A stretch of DNA of 50,308 nt. Source: Gemmatimonas sp. (GTDB lineage Bacteria > Gemmatimonadota > Gemmatimonadetes > Gemmatimonadales > Gemmatimonadaceae). The stretch is from contig PNKL01000019.1 in NCBI GenBank assembly GCA_013822425.1, forward strand, positions 1 through 50,308. Reading direction: 5' to 3'. The notes under the pieces were generated by a model. The model was given only the letters and a program-made list of their open reading frames with translations. It searched no databases and was not told the DNA's origin. Shown piece by piece: positions 32,184 to 40,154 of the stretch; the stretch's first letter is position 1, and each line of letters starts with the position of its first letter. The translations under genes and the position numbers were made by a program.

Positions 32184-34629
32184 GTTGATGACGCTGCACG
32201 TGTCGGCCGACCGGCTCGCGGATGCTGCGGGCCGGTTTGCGGCGTTGGAGAAGCTGCTCGTTCGAGAGACCGATGCGCGACGCTACCACGTGACTCTTGG
32301 CGTCGACCCGTCTGGCCAGCACCTGATCATGGCTGGTCAGTTCGCGGGGCAGACGCGTGAGGAACCGGCCATGCGCGTGCGCATGCTGGTCGCCGAGGGA
32401 CCGTTCCCGCCGGCGCTGCACGGGCATGCGGTCGTGACGTCGAGCATGGACATCCTCCTGCGTCTGCAGAAGCTGCAGGGGAAGGTGGACCGTTCGTCCC
32501 GCGTGCCGGGCGACGTGGGCATCACCGTGGAATCGCGCTGCCTGCGGCTCGACACGGCGCGTGGCGCTCGTGATGTGCCGACGTTTCCTCACGAGACGCC
32601 ATTGCCGGGCTGGAATCGGCCGACCGGGGAGTTTGTGCAGGCGCCACAGGAGGGTGGAACACTCGATCATGCCTTCGGCGTGCCGCAGATCGTTGACGAC
32701 TGGACGGCCCTTGAGGCGTACGGTGCGGATGCACATCGACCGTTCGGGCCAGCAAACCAGGGCGTCGTGCTCACCCACGATGGATGGGCGGTCGGCGTCG
32801 TGGGCAGCAGTTGGGTGGTCTCAAAGGGAGGCGAACGCGCGCCAGGCCAGCGGAGCAACCTGGCTAGCGATGTGGTCGTGCTTCCGAAGCGCCAGCTGCT
32901 CGCCGCCAGCCTGCTTGCCGCGAGCGCCGGCCGCGATACGCAGCTGCGGGCGCTCGCTTCCGTGAAGGGCATGGAGACAGACGCGTTCGTCGAACTTGTG
33001 GATGGCGTGATGGTCCACGCGTCGCTGGCAGTGCGGGCGAAGGTAGTGGAGGCGCTTGCGTCGCTCGTGGGACAGGCGGAGTTGTGGGCGTCCTTCGACG
33101 TGACCGAGGTGAAGGACGCGCAGGACCCGCATCAGGAACGCTGGAATCGAATCGCCGCGGCGGGGAGCGAGGTTGAGCGCGAGATCGACGCAGCGGTACG
33201 CAGGACGCTGGTGGACATCGATCCCTCGCTTCTCGCTACGCTCGAGCAGTCGCGAGCAGAACCGGCAGCGATGCGCTGGCGCGCCATCAACCAACTGGCG
33301 CAGCGAGCGCTGAAGATGGCCATGGCGTCAAGCACTCCGGTCTTTCGCGCGGCGATGGCTATCGCAGGCCGCGAACAAGGCCGCATGGCGGTCGAGCAGA
33401 TGGTCGGCGACGTTTCGCTGATCCACACGCCGGCCGGTCGCGCAGCGGTCCGTGACTTGCTGCGTGCGCATGCCCACAACGAAGCGGCGCGTGGCCGGCT
33501 GATCGATGACATCCTCCTGCCGCTCGCGCAGGCCCACGGCGGCACGCGGACGTTGCACGAATGGCGTGCCGAGACGCGCGCGGGTCGCGATGAGTCCCCT
33601 CTGCTTGCACAGATCGGACGGGCCGTCCGTGGCGATTTGGTGGTCCCGTCCTCGGTGAAAGTGCAGATGGATCTCTTCGCGGAGCGGCCGGATCGGGCGG
33701 TTGTCACGCGCGAAGCGGTGTCGCGCCTCTACGCGATCGAGGGCTTCCAGGCGCGGTACTGCGACCAGGCGCGTGCGGAGGCCCTGATGCCGATGGTCCA
33801 ACGGGCCTCGGTGCAGGACGATACCGTGATCCACTTTCCGGGCGTGGAGATTGCCGACCGATCGCCAGCCATGCAAGACTTGCCACGCGTGGTGACGATG
33901 CTCGATGCGGTGGCGCAGCGAGGGGCGACCATTGGTGCCGCGACGGAGTGGGTGGCGGGGGTGCGTGGCGCCGACATCAAGGCGCTGGCGGAGTCGATGC
34001 AGCGACTCGCCGCCTGGCGGCCGGGGTTACTGCGCTCGCAGGCGGGCGTCTACGCCGCAGTCTTTCTCGATCGACCGGACACGGAGCGACCGGCGGTTGC
34101 GGTGCAGGGCGTTGGCGACGTGATGGACCAGCGGGCCACGTTGCGCGTGCTCGGATTTGGCTTCAACGGCGAACGAGAGTTCACGCTGAGCGCCGTAACG
34201 CACCAGGGCGCGTTCGATGCGATGCCCGCGATGATTCCGGCGGATTCGTTGCTGCGCGCTACGGAGTCCCTGCAGGATGACGAGATCGTCACTGTCTCCT
34301 CAGTGCGATCGGGAACTGCTCCGGCATCGCTTGCGATCGGTGCGCAGAAGGCTTTCGTGGTGGCGCCCGGGACCGACGTCGCGATGATGCCGGAGCACCT
34401 GCGCTCGGACATGATCGCGGTCGTCCAGATGGCCGCCCAGCGGTGGCAGTCCCACGATCAGGTGACCGGCCGACTGGCCGAGGTGCTGGCGACGCGCGCG
34501 CGGGTGGAACGGGCGCAGGCACTCGCGGAGGCCGTCACGACGATGCCGGTAACGGGGCACCGTGTCCCCCGCGAGGTGCTTGAGGTGGCCGAGGAAATGA
34601 AGGCGGCCAGCGGCCCCCGCCGGAGGTAG
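32176..34629 (+). CDS. Large protein with a possible sliding-clamp-like N-terminus
   Basis: An 817-residue product. Residues 1-260 are reminiscent of the DNA polymerase III beta clamp: a first domain starting LHVSADRLADAAGRFAAL, with VTSSMDILLRLQKLQG and VGITVESRCLRLDTARGA in the places of the 'vpa..l..i...lp' and 'l.i..g' strands. Next comes GVVLTHDGWAVGVVGS, which recalls the ATDGHRLA motif, then DVVVLPKRQLLAASLL, recalling IVPRKALKEL. Residues 300-600 are helical and unlike anything I recognise. From about 600 it turns beta-rich again. No transmembrane segment. Identity is very low and done by eye, so 'clamp-like' is a hypothesis; the replication-gene neighbours make it reasonable. Confidence 0.45.
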   Translation: MPELMTLHVSADRLADAAGRFAALEKLLVRETDARRYHVTLGVDPSGQHLIMAGQFAGQTREEPAMRVRMLVAEGPFPPALHGHAVVTSSMDILLRLQKLQGKVDRSSRVPGDVGITVESRCLRLDTARGARDVPTFPHETPLPGWNRPTGEFVQAPQEGGTLDHAFGVPQIVDDWTALEAYGADAHRPFGPANQGVVLTHDGWAVGVVGSSWVVSKGGERAPGQRSNLASDVVVLPKRQLLAASLLAASAGRDTQLRALASVKGMETDAFVELVDGVMVHASLAVRAKVVEALASLVGQAELWASFDVTEVKDAQDPHQERWNRIAAAGSEVEREIDAAVRRTLVDIDPSLLATLEQSRAEPAAMRWRAINQLAQRALKMAMASSTPVFRAAMAIAGREQGRMAVEQMVGDVSLIHTPAGRAAVRDLLRAHAHNEAARGRLIDDILLPLAQAHGGTRTLHEWRAETRAGRDESPLLAQIGRAVRGDLVVPSSVKVQMDLFAERPDRAVVTREAVSRLYAIEGFQARYCDQARAEALMPMVQRASVQDDTVIHFPGVEIADRSPAMQDLPRVVTMLDAVAQRGATIGAATEWVAGVRGADIKALAESMQRLAAWRPGLLRSQAGVYAAVFLDRPDTERPAVAVQGVGDVMDQRATLRVLGFGFNGEREFTLSAVTHQGAFDAMPAMIPADSLLRATESLQDDEIVTVSSVRSGTAPASLAIGAQKAFVVAPGTDVAMMPEHLRSDMIAVVQMAAQRWQSHDQVTGRLAEVLATRARVERAQALAEAVTTMPVTGHRVPREVLEVAEEMKAASGPRRR

Positions 34630-34807
34630 GCCACTCCTTCCACCGGCGCGGCATCCCACGACCTGCCGTGGCGCGTTCCGCGAGAAGAACGCCCTCCGTG
34701 CGGTGCAGGGGCATCGTGGGCCTCGGTCGGTCGTCCATGCGGCGTGTCAGTCCTTTCCAAGCGGGGCGGTGGATCGCCGGTGCGCGGAATCCGGTCGGTA
34801 CACCTCT

Positions 34808-34843
34808 CCCTCCAGACGGGATTTCCCCGTTCTGGAGGGTTTT
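34808..34843 (+). terminator. Intrinsic terminator between 32176 and the third sigma gene
   Basis: CCCTCCAGA at 34808-34816 pairs exactly with TCTGGAGGG at 34831-34839, the stem continues inward with CGGG/CCCG, and TTTT follows at 34840-34843. It ends only 5 nt before ATG 34848. A TACACC sequence lies just upstream, so it could also act as an attenuator in the sigma gene leader. Confidence 0.8.
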
Positions 34844-34847
34844 GCAC

Positions 34848-35789
34848 ATGCGTGTGGAGAAGTCACGTGCGATGGGCGGCCGTGTGGCGGACCTGTCGGC
34901 CATGACCCAGTTCCAGTCGTCGCTCGATCGTGCGCCGGCGATGTCGGTGCACGAGGAGCGTGCCCTCTTCACGCGCTGGACGTCCGCGGGCGATGAGACG
35001 GCGCGCGAGGAGATTCTGCGACGCAGTCTGCGCTTCGTCTGGCCGCTCGCGGAGAAAGCGTGGCGGCAGACGCCGGGCGTGGCGTTCGAGGATTTCGTCG
35101 CGGAGGGCAACATGGCGCTGATCGAGGCGTTCGAGCGTTTCGATGTGGCCGTCGGCGCGCGCTTCTTGACCTTCGCGGAATCGTGGGTGCGTCGCCGCCT
35201 GGGCGAACTGGCTGGCGATCTCGGCGGCGCCGTGCGCGTCCCGGTGGACCGCCTGAAGCAATGCCACCAGTTGCGCCGGGCCGAGAACATCTTCCAGCAA
35301 CGCAGCGGACGTCTGCCGACTTCCGCTGAGGTCGCGCGGTTGCTCGGGTGGAGTGCGGAGGTGGTGGAGTCCACCCGGTCAACGCGCCAGCAGCACGGCG
35401 TTCTCGCGGTGTCGCTCTCGGATGACGGGGTGGACGAGCGGCTCTCGCCGGACGACCTCGGGGTTGACGCGCCGGAGATGACACCGGATTCGGTAGGCGT
35501 GGCCGACCAGCCGGTGCTTGACCTGCTCGCCGATGTCCTGACGCCCGAGCAATATCTGGTGCTCGTGCGCTATTTCGGGCTGGACGGTGCACCGGAAGAG
35601 TCGTTCGAGACCATCGCGGAGTGGATGCCGCCCGTCCGTGGTGGTCAGGTCACGAGCGGACTGGTGTTGCGCCCGGCCCGGGTCAGCCGCGAGCACGTGC
35701 GGAGGACGTACCTGGCGACGGTCACGCGGCTGAAGGCCTCGCCGGCCGGTCAGCGGCTCGAAGCCATGCTGCGCGAACGGGCGCGCTGA
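34848..35789 (+). CDS. Divergent sigma-70-like factor (sigma C)
   Basis: A 313-residue protein. Region 1.2/2.1 is MSVHEERALFTRWTSAGDETAREEILRRSLRFVWPLAEKAW, region 2.2 FEDFVAEGNMALIEAFERFD, region 2.3-2.4 ARFLTFAESWVRRRLGELAG, region 3 VRVPVDRLKQCHQLRRAENIFQQRSGRLPTSAEVARLLGWSAE, and region 4 begins LTPEQYLVLVRYFGL with helices FETIAEW and SREHVRRTYLATVTRL separated by an insertion (PPVRGGQVTSGLVL). The fold is clearly sigma-like but the region 4 helix-turn-helix is stretched. ATG 34848 lies just after a terminator hairpin; the frame is open upstream, but those codons are crossed by the hairpin. Downstream ATG codons at residues 9 and 19 are alternatives. Confidence 0.75.
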   Translation: MRVEKSRAMGGRVADLSAMTQFQSSLDRAPAMSVHEERALFTRWTSAGDETAREEILRRSLRFVWPLAEKAWRQTPGVAFEDFVAEGNMALIEAFERFDVAVGARFLTFAESWVRRRLGELAGDLGGAVRVPVDRLKQCHQLRRAENIFQQRSGRLPTSAEVARLLGWSAEVVESTRSTRQQHGVLAVSLSDDGVDERLSPDDLGVDAPEMTPDSVGVADQPVLDLLADVLTPEQYLVLVRYFGLDGAPEESFETIAEWMPPVRGGQVTSGLVLRPARVSREHVRRTYLATVTRLKASPAGQRLEAMLRERAR

Positions 35790-35872
35790 CCTCTCGCGTT
35801 GGCGGGCTGGTATCTTCCGGTTGGCATGCGGACGTCGTGACGCATGGTTCGGCGGCCGCGCCCAGCGTGCAC

Positions 35873-35878
35873 TATCCT
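35873..35878 (+). promoter_or_regulatory. -10 box of the LytTR regulator gene
   Basis: TATCCT; the transcript would start near 35885 with a leader of about 90 nt. That leader contains a run of nine G (35896-35904). Confidence 0.4.
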
Positions 35879-35974
35879 AGTGGAAGGCTGCAGGAGGGGG
35901 GGGGACACCTGCGGCTGCAAGAGAGATGACCATCGCCGCCGGTTCCTGCGGCCACGAGGGTGAACGAGGACTCT

Positions 35975-36760
35975 ATGACACAAGCGCGTCGGGTGGTGGT
36001 GGTCGATGATGACCCAACAGCACGCATGCGCCTCATCGATCTGGTGGCGGCGGAGCGCGACTTCCAACTGGTAGGAACCTGCCAGGACGGTGTCGAGGCC
36101 ATCGCACGACTGCGGTTGGGGGACGTCGACCTCGTGTTTCTCGATGTCGACATGCCGCGGAAGACGGGGCTGGAGGTGATCGCTGAAATGGGCGATGAGA
36201 TGCCCCCCGTGGTGTTCGTGACTGGCTTCATGGAGTATGCGGTCCGTGCGTTCGAGGCGTGCGCGATTGACTTCCTGCTCAAGCCATACGACGATGTTCG
36301 TTTCCACGCGGCGCTCGAGAAACTGCGCGAGCATCTCGGGTTGCGGGACGCGAATAACGGGACCGATCCGCGCATCGTGGAGCTCCAGCAGCATCTAGCG
36401 GCGCAGGGGCCAAAGCGAGACTTCCCGCGCCGAGTGCTCGTCCGGCAAGGCAACGTCTTCGAGCCGGTCGTGCTGGGGGACGTGGAGTGGATTTCAGCGG
36501 ACGGGAATTACTCCGTGTTTCACGTCGGCATGAAGATCACGATCGTTGCGAAGTCGCTCGCGAAGCTGAGCGACGACGTACTGGATCCGGACGTCTTCGT
36601 CCGTGTGCACAAGTCCGCAGTCGTGAACGTGCAGAAGATCGAGCAGCTGAAGCCGAACGACCACGGGGACCTCACGATCTGCCTGCGGAGCAAACTCACC
36701 GTGGACTGCAGTCGACGGTACCGCGATAGCTTGATGCGTCGTATCGAGGCCACCGCCTAG
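35975..36760 (+). CDS. LytTR-family response regulator
   Basis: A 261-residue two-component response regulator of the AlgR/LytR type. The receiver domain (1-120) has the acidic pocket VVVVDDDP (Asp11-13), the phosphoacceptor Asp57 in VFLDVDMP, Thr/Ser position in FVTGFME, and Lys103 in FLLKPYD. The C-terminal LytTR DNA-binding domain (about 155-255) has VEWISADGNYSVFHV and FVRVHKSAVVNVQKIEQL. All signalling residues are present. I chose ATG 35975, with GAGG 8 nt upstream; GTG 35960 is an alternative. No histidine kinase gene is in the window. LytTR proteins bind short direct repeats about 21 bp apart; such repeats lie 180 nt downstream (36940-37002). Confidence 0.92.
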   Translation: MTQARRVVVVDDDPTARMRLIDLVAAERDFQLVGTCQDGVEAIARLRLGDVDLVFLDVDMPRKTGLEVIAEMGDEMPPVVFVTGFMEYAVRAFEACAIDFLLKPYDDVRFHAALEKLREHLGLRDANNGTDPRIVELQQHLAAQGPKRDFPRRVLVRQGNVFEPVVLGDVEWISADGNYSVFHVGMKITIVAKSLAKLSDDVLDPDVFVRVHKSAVVNVQKIEQLKPNDHGDLTICLRSKLTVDCSRRYRDSLMRRIEATA

Positions 36761-36939
36761 GGACGTCGCGCGGGTTCCGTCCACGCCGTCGTAAGGACGT
36801 GCGCACGAGCGACGATGGAGCGGGTCTTCGGGTGGGTACGCGCGCGGAGCGAACCGCCGCCAGCCGGCCAGAGCGTCAGAAGAGCGTCAAAGCGGGAGCG
36901 CGGTTCCGCGGCACCGCCCGCCTGGCTCCCCGCCTGGCA

Positions 36940-37002
36940 TCCCGCTCATCATCGAAATAGTCCCGGTCATCATAGCCGGAATCCCGCTCGTCCTTTTCCG
37001 TC
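36940..37002 (+). promoter_or_regulatory. Three 21-bp-phased direct repeats (likely activator sites)
   Basis: TCCCGSTCRTC occurs at 36940, 36961 and 36982: three copies exactly 21 bp apart (TCCCGCTCATC, TCCCGGTCATC, TCCCGCTCGTC). The next 21-bp step, 37003, is the start of a TAACCT -10 box, so the third copy overlaps the -35 position. Direct repeats in this phase are the usual target of LytTR regulators, one of which is encoded just upstream. Confidence 0.65.
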
Positions 37003-37031
37003 TAACCTATTGGAAATACACGGGCTACCCT
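37003..37031 (+). promoter_or_regulatory. -10 boxes downstream of the 21-bp repeats
   Basis: TAACCT at 37003-37008, in register with the repeats, and TACCCT at 37026-37031. Transcripts from here would carry a leader of about 90-115 nt into the primase gene; no good small ORF was found in it. Confidence 0.45.
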
Positions 37032-37117
37032 CCTGCCAGTAACCCGGAGGATGGGATGGCGCCGAGAGGGTTGCAGGAGCGGGGCACGAACGGACGTCGC
37101 GAGCCTGTCACGGCAGG

Positions 37118-37123
37118 TATGCT
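37118..37123 (+). promoter_or_regulatory. -10 box, leaderless start of the primase gene
   Basis: TATGCT, 6 nt, then ATG 37130. The gene therefore seems to have both a leaderless promoter and an upstream one. Confidence 0.6.
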
Positions 37124-37129
37124 CGCGCT

Positions 37130-38572
37130 ATGACCTCACTTCCTTCGCTCGTCACCAGCTTCGCGGCGGTGGAAGCGCCGGCGGCCTCCATCGAGCGTCA
37201 GATCGCCGCTCTCGAGCTCTGCCAGCACTTCTACCGGACGTGGCTGGACAAGTCGCCATCGGCCGGGTCAGCCAGGTCCTTCGTGGAAGGCGAACGTCAT
37301 GTGGCCCCTGCGGCCTGGCGCGATCTCGCGCAGTGCGGCGTGCTCTCGATCGCGGAACGTGGACGGGACCATGCGCGCGTGCTCACGTCGGCATTGGCCG
37401 CCGCCGCGGAGACGCCACGCGGCGCGCTTCGCGCGCTGGAATCGGCGGTGCAGGCGGGTGTACTCACCCGTCGCGTCGACGACATTGCGACAGCGTTCGA
37501 GCAGCAGCACGGTGCGGGGGCGTGGAATGCGATGGCGCCCCGCACGCGTTCACGGGCCTATTGGTCGTTCCTCGTCGCGGAGACCAACCGCCGAGGGGCG
37601 GTGCCGACCGAGTTCTTCTGCGACTACCCGACGGCCCCCTGCGAAGTCAGGGGTCGCGTGCAACACCGCTATGGCGCCTGGCTCACGATCCCGGTCTTCG
37701 TGGCGCATCCGCGTACCGGAAAGCCCGTGATCGGAGGCTTCTCGTACCGTTCGCTCCGGCGGGACGTGACCAAGGATGGGCGTCACCGCAAGAGCCGCCG
37801 GAACGCCTTCTGCAACGTCGCGGGAGCCATGCTCGGCTGGGAGGAACAGGCGGCCGAGATCCAGGCGCGGGGCGCCGTCACGGTGGTCGAGGGGGTGATG
37901 GACTATCTCACCATGCGCGGCGTGCGCGCGGCCGCTCCGGTGGTCGTGCCACCGGTGGTCGCGGTGCAGGGGATCAGCCTCACGAGCGAGCAACGCGTGC
38001 AGGTGCAGCAGCGCGTCCGGCGTGCCGTGCTGTTCCTCGATGCAGACAAGGGCGGGGAACTCGGCGTGCACCAACTCGGTGCTGACCTCAGCGATGCCGG
38101 AATTCGCGTATACGTCGCGACGGTGCCAGCGGATGCTGGCAAGGACCCGTGCGACTTCAATGCGAAGCGGGGGCCTGCGGCCGTCGCGGACGCCATCCGT
38201 GGCGCTGCCGTCCGGCCGCTACCGCTCCACGAACTCGAGGTGGCGCGCACGGAACTCGATCGCCTGGCCGCGGCCGTGAAGCGGAACACACCGCCCAGTG
38301 GGCTGAGCGCACCGGCACCTCACGATCACCTAACGCTGGCCACCCATCCTCCTCTTCGGGTAGGGCATGCTGTGCTCGCGCGCGTCGGTGACGCGGTGGC
38401 CCGATGGCCGGGCAATCCCGACGACTTCGCGGCACGGAGCGCGGCGCTGCTGGGCTTGCCCCGCGAGGTCGTTGATCAGGAGATCGGACGGCGACTGCCG
38501 CTGTCCTCCAGCCAGCCCGACGTCGAGGTACAAGGCAAAGCACCGACGGCGCGAGTTGCGAGAGGACGCTGA
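37130..38572 (+). CDS. DnaG-like primase core (TOPRIM) without zinc finger
   Basis: A 480-residue protein with the catalytic part of a bacterial/phage primase. About residues 180-250 match the RNA polymerase-like core of DnaG (YGAWLTIPVFVAHPRTGKPVIGGFSY and NAFCNVAGAMLGWEE in place of 'iPi.d..G.viGFggR' and 'kYlN...t.lf'). TOPRIM follows: VVEGVMDYL with Glu254, AVLFLDADKGG with Asp304 and Asp306, and a last motif DAGKDPCDF. Thus the metal-binding acidic residues are intact. The N-terminal 170 residues are helical and contain no CHC2 zinc site; that module is on the separate protein at 21933. The start is set by the leaderless box. Followed closely by a sigma gene. Confidence 0.8.
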   Translation: MTSLPSLVTSFAAVEAPAASIERQIAALELCQHFYRTWLDKSPSAGSARSFVEGERHVAPAAWRDLAQCGVLSIAERGRDHARVLTSALAAAAETPRGALRALESAVQAGVLTRRVDDIATAFEQQHGAGAWNAMAPRTRSRAYWSFLVAETNRRGAVPTEFFCDYPTAPCEVRGRVQHRYGAWLTIPVFVAHPRTGKPVIGGFSYRSLRRDVTKDGRHRKSRRNAFCNVAGAMLGWEEQAAEIQARGAVTVVEGVMDYLTMRGVRAAAPVVVPPVVAVQGISLTSEQRVQVQQRVRRAVLFLDADKGGELGVHQLGADLSDAGIRVYVATVPADAGKDPCDFNAKRGPAAVADAIRGAAVRPLPLHELEVARTELDRLAAAVKRNTPPSGLSAPAPHDHLTLATHPPLRVGHAVLARVGDAVARWPGNPDDFAARSAALLGLPREVVDQEIGRRLPLSSSQPDVEVQGKAPTARVARGR

Positions 38573-38612
38573 GGTGAGCACGGCGCGGTGTGCGGGATCG
38601 ACAGGACAACCC

Positions 38613-38618
38613 TATCTA
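38613..38618 (+). promoter_or_regulatory. -10 box, leaderless GTG start of the fourth sigma gene
   Basis: TATCTA, then exactly 6 nt, then GTG 38625. This is the reason for choosing GTG 38625 over GTG 38574 or ATG 38661. Confidence 0.5.
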
Positions 38619-38624
38619 CGGACT

Positions 38625-39746
38625 GTGAACAGGACATTCACCACGACCGGAGCGACGGCAATGCAGCAGATGTTCGGATCAGCCCAAGGCGAGGACAGCG
38701 GCCGCGGACGTACACGGAGAGGGACAGGACTGAGTTCGGCCCGCTCGATCTTCGCGACCACGTTTCAGAAGTATCCGCCGCTGCCGCCCGGCGAGATGGC
38801 CGCCCTGAACCGCGCGCTCGGTCGCCGTGTGCAAGACGGCCGAACGGGCGTCAGCGAGGAGGCGATCGTGCTCACCGACGATGCCCGCGCGGCCCGCGAT
38901 GAGCTCGTCTTGCGCAACCTGCGTTTTCTCTCGACCCTGGCGAAGCGGTGGGACGGGGCGATGCAGGATGTTGTCGCCGCTGTGACGTCCGATGATGTGT
39001 TCGGGATCGTCCTGCAGGGTGCCCTCCGGGCTGCCGAGCGCTGGGATCCGTCACTGGCCGGCGCGGCCACCTTTCCGACGTACGCCGAGTGGTGGGTACG
39101 GGAAGCCATCGGCAAGGCGCGCGCATCCAACGCGCACGTGCTCACGACCGCCCAGGCTGTCCCGCAATTCCTGCGTAATATCAAGAAGTTCCGCGTCGCG
39201 TTTGTTGCCACGCACCGGCGCGAGCCGACGACGACGGAGATCGCCGCTGGCGTGGGGCTCCGCATCGATCGCGTCAAGGAACTCCTCGCGGTCGCGGGGA
39301 AGTCGCGCAGCCTGCACGAACCGACCGACCACGACGAACACGGGCCGACCGAGTTCGGCGAACTGTTGGGGCACGACGACCTCAGCAGCGAAGTGAGCCA
39401 CGCGAACCTCGGGACGTCACCGGAGTCGGATTACGCGTTGCGTCGTCGCGGCGAGGTGCTCGAGCAGATCTGTCGGCGCCTCGTGCCGCGCGACCGGCTG
39501 TTACTGACGTACTACTTCGGACTGGCGAACCAGAATAGCCGGAGCTTCTCGGAGATCGCCATCATGCTGAACTCGAGCCGCCAGACGATGGCCGCCGCGT
39601 TCCGGCGCCTGCTCCTCGCGCTGCGCGAGGATCCAGCCACGCGCTCGTTGCTGCTCGAGCTGAAGGAACTCTGCGAGTTTGCCGTCGCGGAGTCGGTCGC
39701 CGCCGATGACTGGCAGCAGGGCGACCTGCAGGTGGCGATGGGCTGA
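38625..39746 (+). CDS. Sigma-70 family factor (sigma D)
   Basis: A 373-residue protein. Region 2: ARDELVLRNLRFLSTLAKRWDG, VFGIVLQGALRAAERWDPS and ATFPTYAEWWVREAIGKA (the TYA..W melting helix is well kept). Region 3: AVPQFLRNIKKFRVAFVATHRREPTTTEIAAGVGLRIDRVKELLA. Region 4: LVPRDRLLLTYYFGLANQNSRSFSEIAIMLNSSRQTMAAAFRRLLLAL, a clear helix-turn-helix. An insert between regions 2.1 and 2.2 (GAMQDVVAAVTSDD) and an N-terminal extension make it longer than sigma A. It lies 52 nt after the primase gene and could be transcribed with it from the regulated upstream promoter. Confidence 0.85.
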   Translation: MNRTFTTTGATAMQQMFGSAQGEDSGRGRTRRGTGLSSARSIFATTFQKYPPLPPGEMAALNRALGRRVQDGRTGVSEEAIVLTDDARAARDELVLRNLRFLSTLAKRWDGAMQDVVAAVTSDDVFGIVLQGALRAAERWDPSLAGAATFPTYAEWWVREAIGKARASNAHVLTTAQAVPQFLRNIKKFRVAFVATHRREPTTTEIAAGVGLRIDRVKELLAVAGKSRSLHEPTDHDEHGPTEFGELLGHDDLSSEVSHANLGTSPESDYALRRRGEVLEQICRRLVPRDRLLLTYYFGLANQNSRSFSEIAIMLNSSRQTMAAAFRRLLLALREDPATRSLLLELKELCEFAVAESVAADDWQQGDLQVAMG

Positions 39747-39777
39747 GCCTGCGTGCCCGCGTGCGATCCACGGCGAC

Positions 39778-39800
39778 CGACGAGGTTGCCGTCGTCGTTT
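39778..39800. terminator. Weak hairpin between converging genes
   Basis: CGACGA at 39778-39783 and TCGTCG at 39792-39797, followed by TTT, between the ends of the sigma D gene and the prepilin gene. Confidence 0.35.
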
Positions 39801-39809
39801 GTGGGCGGT

Positions 39810-40148
39810 TCAGTTCTTGGACATCAGCACGCGAATGCGCTTCGCGCCGCCTGCCGGTTGATCGACGATGACCGTGCGCGTGTACGCGCCGCCGGTCGTG
39901 GCGATGCCTCGGGCATCGACGCTCTGCGAGTAGGTGCCGACCGCCAGGGAGTCGAACGCCGTGATGTCGTTGTTATCGAGCCCCGAGCGGCTACCCTGGA
40001 CCTGGGCGAGCTGGTCCGACGCCTCGCGTGACATCTTCGCGAGGAGCGTCGAACTCGAGAGCACGGCGACGGCCATGACGCCCAGGACGAGGGCAGAGAC
40101 CATGACCTCGACGAGCGTCATGCCGCGGCGATCACGGGTGGCGGGCAT
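39810..40148 (-). CDS. Type IV prepilin-like protein
   Basis: A 112-residue protein with a class III signal: DRRG-MTLVEVMVSALVLGVMAVAVL, with Gly9 before the cleavage site, a methylated Met10, and Glu14 (the +5 Glu), followed by the hydrophobic N-terminal helix. The mature protein is short (about 103 residues), as in minor pilins or pseudopilins. It is far from the pilB-pilT-pilC operon. The start is fixed by a TACCGT box 6 nt upstream (40155-40160, minus strand). The frame is open upstream, but that extension has no signal and the box fits ATG 40148. Confidence 0.85.
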   Translation of the reverse strand: MPATRDRRGMTLVEVMVSALVLGVMAVAVLSSSTLLAKMSREASDQLAQVQGSRSGLDNNDITAFDSLAVGTYSQSVDARGIATTGGAYTRTVIVDQPAGGAKRIRVLMSKN

Positions 40149-40154
40149 GACAAT

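Noticed and set aside
36815-37042. 75-codon frame upstream of the primase gene
   Set aside because: It crosses the 21-bp repeats and -10 boxes, has no Shine-Dalgarno and gives a low-complexity translation.
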